Positions 7,156 to 9,149 of a DNA stretch of 9,149 nucleotides are shown here, piece by piece. Every line of letters starts with the position of its first letter. Within the stretch, counting starts at the first letter, position 1. Source of the DNA: an uncultured Eubacteriales bacterium (GTDB taxonomy: Bacteria > Bacillota > Clostridia > UMGS1883); contig CAJJUC010000097.1 in assembly GCA_905195005.1 (NCBI GenBank), positions 1-9,149 on the forward strand, written 5' to 3'. The notes under the pieces are model-generated. The model worked only from the letters and a program-made list of their open reading frames with translations. It did no database searches and was not told where the DNA came from. The position numbers were made by a program, and so were the translations under genes.

Positions 7156-7181
7156 CGGACGTTTTTCAAAATTATATTAAT

Positions 7182-7850
7182 TCAAGGCATAAAATCGCTT
7201 CCGCTTTGCAGTGTGAAGCGATTTTTCTTATATTCGATAAGCCCGAGCTTTTGCATTTTTCCGAGTTCCGCCGACATTGCGCTGCGCTCAACACCGAGAT
7301 AGTCGGCAAGCTGCTGGCGTTTGAGCGGAATTGTAAAGCTGCGTCCGCCGCTTTTTTCCGACTGCGCCGAAAGATAACTCATAAGCTTTGCCCTGGTTGT
7401 ACGTTTGCTCATGTGCATAAGCTTGTCGTTAAGCAGTCTGTTTTTTTCTGCGACGGCGCGCAGCATATTCATAAGAATTGTCTGCGAAAACGGATAATCG
7501 CCGCGCGTTAGCAACAGCGAATCGATAAAAAGCACGCGGCAGTCGTTTTCGGCAATAACACTGACCGTTGAAACCGCGTCGGGAATAAAGGCGTACGCCT
7601 CGGCAAAAACATCACATTCCGACAGATGTGCTATAAAATTTCGGTTTCCCCAGAAATCCTCACTGACGATAAAAGCGCTGCCGCAAAGCATGATTCCGAT
7701 TGATGTTATCCGGCTGCCGCTGTGCAGAATGAATTCACCGTGCTTGTATGCCTTTGTTTTTGTGCCGAGCTTCGAAAGCGCTTTTTCAATACTTTCGGAA
7801 GGAATATTTGCAAAAATCAGCGTATTTTTTAATATTTCTGCATTTTTCAT
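7182..7850 (-). CDS. Crp/Fnr-family transcriptional regulator
   Basis: This 222-residue regulator has an N-terminal cyclic-nucleotide-binding-type beta-roll (about 10-115), with KHGEFILHSGS and ECDVFAEAYAF marking the core. A long dimerisation helix follows (about 118-148, NMLRAVAEKNRLLNDKLMHMS), then a winged helix-turn-helix (about 172-212). The recognition helix reads YLGVERSAMSAELGKM; where CRP has Arg-Glu at the key DNA contacts, this protein has Arg189-Ser190. The cAMP-contact Arg-Ser pair of CRP is not recognisable. Cysteines are only at 56, 79 and 104, so it lacks the FNR-type N-terminal 4Fe-4S ligand set; the effector is unknown. The start at 7850 is chosen because AAAGGAG (7867-7861) sits ten bases before it; an upstream in-frame ATG at 7913 has none. 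It is divergent from a 4Fe-4S protein gene, its likely target. The last codons overlap a terminator hairpin. Confidence 0.93.
   Translation of the reverse strand: MKNAEILKNTLIFANIPSESIEKALSKLGTKTKAYKHGEFILHSGSRITSIGIMLCGSAFIVSEDFWGNRNFIAHLSECDVFAEAYAFIPDAVSTVSVIAENDCRVLFIDSLLLTRGDYPFSQTILMNMLRAVAEKNRLLNDKLMHMSKRTTRAKLMSYLSAQSEKSGGRSFTIPLKRQQLADYLGVERSAMSAELGKMQKLGLIEYKKNRFTLQSGSDFMP
7191..7226 (+). terminator. Intrinsic terminator of the EamA unit, embedded in the 3' end of the convergent regulator gene
   Basis: An exact 11-bp inverted repeat, AAAATCGCTTC (7191-7201) and GAAGCGATTTT (7215-7225), encloses a 13-base loop. On the plus strand it runs into TTTTT then CTTAT, a fair U-tract, 35 bases after the EamA stop. 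The same bases encode the last residues of the minus-strand Crp-family protein. On the minus strand the T-run is only four long and precedes the stop codon, so it should be weaker there. Confidence 0.75.
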
Positions 7851-7860
7851 AAAAAAATCA

Positions 7861-7867
7861 CTCCTTT
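7861..7867 (-). promoter_or_regulatory. Ribosome binding site fixing the regulator start
   Basis: The minus strand reads AAAGGAGTG, ending ten bases before the ATG at 7850-7848. It rules in favour of this start over the in-frame ATG at 7913, which lies between the two promoter boxes and would put the start upstream of the predicted transcript. Confidence 0.85.
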
Positions 7868-7882
7868 GTTGGAAAAACAACA
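7867..7882. promoter_or_regulatory. Predicted Crp-family operator shared by the divergent genes
   Basis: TGTTG (7867-7871), a six-base spacer and CAACA (7878-7882) form an exact inverted repeat. With one mismatch it extends to seven-base arms (TTTGTTG and CAACAGA). Two five-base half-sites separated by six bases is the geometry of Crp-family operators (TGTGA-N6-TCACA for CRP). The centre is 41.5 bases before the predicted start of the plus-strand transcript near 7916. On the minus strand the site covers about +9 to +24 of the regulator transcript. Binding by the adjacent regulator is inference. Confidence 0.55.
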
Positions 7883-7896
7883 GATTTATTATATGC

Positions 7897-7925
7897 ATTT
7901 TAGTATAATTCAATCAGAAAGTCAA
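7897..7925 (-). promoter_or_regulatory. Promoter of the Crp-family regulator gene
   Basis: Read on the minus strand, TTGACT (7925-7920) and TAAAAT (7902-7897) are separated by exactly 17 bases, each box one base off consensus. Transcription should start near 7890, giving a leader of about 40 bases. A TATAAT at 7893-7888 is an alternative -10 box but has only a poor -35 box (TGATTG) 17 bases upstream. The plus-strand -10 box of the divergent gene lies within this promoter's spacer. Confidence 0.7.
7904..7909 (+). promoter_or_regulatory. -10 box of the 4Fe-4S protein gene, no good -35 box
   Basis: TATAAT is perfect, but the -35 position 17 bases upstream reads CAGATT (7881-7886), far from TTGACA. 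This is what an activator-dependent promoter looks like. The predicted start is near 7916, 30 bases before the ATG. The palindrome at 7867-7882 overlaps the edge of the -35 region. Confidence 0.6.
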
Positions 7926-7945
7926 GCATGAAAGGAATGTGAAGC

Positions 7946-8659
7946 ATGATAAGAAGAATTATAAATATCGATGAGGAAAAATGCAACGGCTGCGGAATCT
8001 GCGCACAGGCATGTCATGAGGGGGCTATCGGAATGGTTGACGGTAAGGCAAAGCTGCTGCGCGATGATTACTGTGACGGACTGGGTGACTGCCTGCCGAC
8101 ATGCCCGACAGGGGCAATAACATTTGTTGAGCGCGAGGCTGCGGCATATGACGAAGCGGCGGTTAAACGCAATATGGAAGAGAAAAAGAATCGGAAGAAA
8201 AGCGCAGGTTCGACGCCGTGCGGCTGCCCGGGCAGTAACGCGCGTGCAATTAAAAGAGTGGAATCGGGGGAGCTCCGTGCGGCTGATTATTCCGAAAGTC
8301 GCCTTATGCAGTGGCCTGTTCAGATAAAGCTTGCGCCGCTTAATGCTCTGTATTTTGACGGGGCAAAGCTTCTGATAGCTGCCGACTGCTCGGCATATGC
8401 ATATGCGGCGTTTCATGAGAGGTTTATAAAGGGGCATATAACTCTGATTGGCTGCCCCAAGCTTGATAACACTGATTATTCGGAAAAGCTGACGGAAATA
8501 ATTAAAAACAATGATATTAAAAGCGTCACGGTTGTCAGAATGGAGGTTCCGTGCTGCGGAGGAATTGAACATGCGGCGAAAACCGCTCTCCAAAACAGCG
8601 GAAAATTTATTCCGTGGCAGGTGGTTACAATTTCGACTGACGGAAAAATACTTGACTAA
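7946..8659 (+). CDS. Two-cluster ferredoxin-type 4Fe-4S protein with C-terminal cysteine-rich domain
   Basis: This 237-residue cytoplasmic protein is probably an electron carrier or redox enzyme of unknown reaction. Residues 1-62 form a ferredoxin domain. The first motif is complete: Cys13-x2-Cys16-x2-Cys19-x3-Cys23 (CNGCGICAQAC). The second is Cys43-x5-Cys49-x3-Cys53-Pro (CDGLGDCLPTCP), with Leu46 where a cysteine is usual. A charged linker leads to a Cys92-x-Cys94 motif (PCGCPGSNAR) and then an alpha/beta domain with Cys148 (AADCSAYAY), Cys170 (LIGCPKLDN) and a Cys203-Cys204-Gly-Gly motif. I recall such proteins near Crp/Fnr regulators and hybrid-cluster protein genes in Clostridia, but no hcp gene is in this window. 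AAAGGAA (7931-7937) precedes the ATG at 7946. The divergent regulator probably controls it. Confidence 0.88.
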   Translation: MIRRIINIDEEKCNGCGICAQACHEGAIGMVDGKAKLLRDDYCDGLGDCLPTCPTGAITFVEREAAAYDEAAVKRNMEEKKNRKKSAGSTPCGCPGSNARAIKRVESGELRAADYSESRLMQWPVQIKLAPLNALYFDGAKLLIAADCSAYAYAAFHERFIKGHITLIGCPKLDNTDYSEKLTEIIKNNDIKSVTVVRMEVPCCGGIEHAAKTALQNSGKFIPWQVVTISTDGKILD

Positions 8660-8710
8660 AAAATGAAAGGTCAGGGGCAAAATTTCTTTGCCTCTGACCT
8701 TTCATTTTTT
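8658..8710. terminator. Strong bidirectional terminator between the 4Fe-4S gene and the response regulator gene
   Basis: A 24-pair stem (8658-8681 with 8687-8710) has a five-base loop ATTTC. The GC-rich core is GGTCAGGGGC against GCCTCTGACC. It is flanked by six As on the left and six Ts on the right, so both strands end in a U-tract. It begins inside the stop codon of the 4Fe-4S gene and reaches into the stop codon of the convergent regulator. The single irregular pair (8675/8693) is a G-U wobble in plus-strand RNA but an A-C mismatch in minus-strand RNA. Confidence 0.93.
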
Positions 8711-9149
8711 AAATCGCTTCGTTTCGGAAGCGGTATCCGCTGCCCCAAACGGTCATAATATATTCCGGCTTTGCCGGGTTTTTTTCTATTTTTTCCCGTA
8801 TCCGTGCAATATGAACGGTTACGGTTGTTGTGTCCGAAAGTGCGTCAAAGCCCCACACGCGCTCAAAAAGCTCATCCTTGCTGAAAACGCGGTTTGGATT
8901 TTTCATCATAAAAAGCAGCAAATCAAATTCCTTTTGCTTTAAAATAACTTCTTTTCCGTCTATGTACACGCGCCTGTCCGGCGCGTTGATTTTCAGGCTG
9001 CCGACCTCAAGAAGCCTATCCTTTGATGCCGCTGTGCTGAATTTTCCGTATGTTTTGATATGACTGTTGACGCGTGCCAGAAGCTCGCCCATTCCGAAGG
9101 GCTTGGTTATATAATCGTCCGCCCCGAGGTTAAGCCCTTTTATCTTTGA
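8709..9149 (-). CDS. OmpR-family two-component response regulator (partial, N-terminus outside window)
   Basis: The frame is open to the right edge, and 146 residues are visible. The first 18 are the end of a receiver domain, GLNLGADDYITKPF, including the conserved Lys of the K-P motif; the phosphorylated Asp lies outside the window. The ATG at 9092 is therefore internal (MGELLARV). After a linker, a winged helix-turn-helix of the OmpR/PhoB type fills the remainder: VILKQKEFDLLLFMMKNPNR, then FSKDELFERVWGFD, the recognition helix TVTVHIARIREKIE, and the wing IMTVWGSGYRF. It looks intact at the C-terminus. The stop is followed directly by a strong terminator, so no sensor kinase lies downstream. 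A partner kinase would have to be upstream, beyond the window, or elsewhere. Target genes cannot be told. Confidence 0.95.
   Translation of the reverse strand, partial: SKIKGLNLGADDYITKPFGMGELLARVNSHIKTYGKFSTAASKDRLLEVGSLKINAPDRRVYIDGKEVILKQKEFDLLLFMMKNPNRVFSKDELFERVWGFDALSDTTTVTVHIARIREKIEKNPAKPEYIMTVWGSGYRFRNEAI

Noticed and set aside
7113..7511. 132-codon plus-strand open frame over the regulator gene
   Set aside because: It overlaps the EamA end, runs through the terminator hairpin and lies opposite the helix-turn-helix of the regulator.
7182..7850. Calling the regulator FNR or CRP
   Set aside because: The N-terminal cysteine set of FNR is absent and the cAMP-contact residues of CRP are not recognisable, so only the superfamily is supported.
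7928..7942. Four-codon leader ORF (MKGM) before the 4Fe-4S gene
   Set aside because: It has no ribosome binding site and no regulatory codon pattern; the AAAGGAA within it is the binding site for the ATG at 7946.
7922..8680. 252-codon minus-strand open frame opposite the 4Fe-4S gene
   Set aside because: The plus strand encodes cluster motifs with conserved cysteines and has a ribosome binding site. The minus translation is rich in Arg, Cys and His without a family pattern.

Overview
The window looks like an ordinary chromosomal stretch of a Gram-positive Firmicute, most likely a gut-type member of the Clostridia (Oscillospiraceae/Lachnospiraceae-like). This rests on strong AGGAGG-type ribosome binding sites, consensus housekeeping promoters, an LtaS-type polyglycerol-phosphate synthase, Tex, a ThyA/FolA pair, a Crp/Fnr-family regulator and a clostridial-style two-cluster ferredoxin protein. 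The species assignment is inference. I see no rRNA, tRNA, CRISPR array, insertion sequence, phage gene or attachment site. No gene-free stretch exceeds 300 bases.

Layout. (1) Positions 1-4358, plus strand: a tightly spaced run of five genes. It holds the tail of one half-size chromate transporter gene, a complete second half (4-base overlap), tex, thyA and folA. Gaps are 13-23 bases with no visible terminator or internal promoter, so they are probably co-transcribed from outside the window. (2) Positions 4355-7155, plus strand: a new unit starting at a perfect TTGACA-N16-TATAAT promoter whose -35 box overlaps the folA stop codon. It holds a small zinc-ribbon membrane protein, an LTA-synthase-family protein with a C-terminal IPT/TIG-like domain, and a half-size EamA transporter. 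It ends at a hairpin terminator lying inside the 3' end of the convergent gene. (3) Positions 7182-8710: a divergent pair, a Crp/Fnr-family regulator (minus) and a 4Fe-4S protein (plus), sharing a short control region with overlapping promoters. (4) Positions 8709-9149, minus strand: the C-terminal part of an OmpR-family response regulator, convergent with the 4Fe-4S gene across a 24-bp-stem terminator.

How the genes work together. Tex, ThyA and FolA belong to RNA surveillance/transcription and to dTMP/tetrahydrofolate supply. ThyA makes dihydrofolate, which FolA reduces. The zinc-ribbon/LtaS/EamA unit concerns the cell envelope.

The most interesting region is the regulator/ferredoxin control region. 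A TGTTG-N6-CAACA palindrome has the geometry of a Crp-family operator. Its centre lies at about -41.5 from the predicted start of the ferredoxin transcript, the class II activator position, and at about +9 to +24 of the regulator's own transcript. This predicts that one site both activates the ferredoxin gene and represses the regulator.
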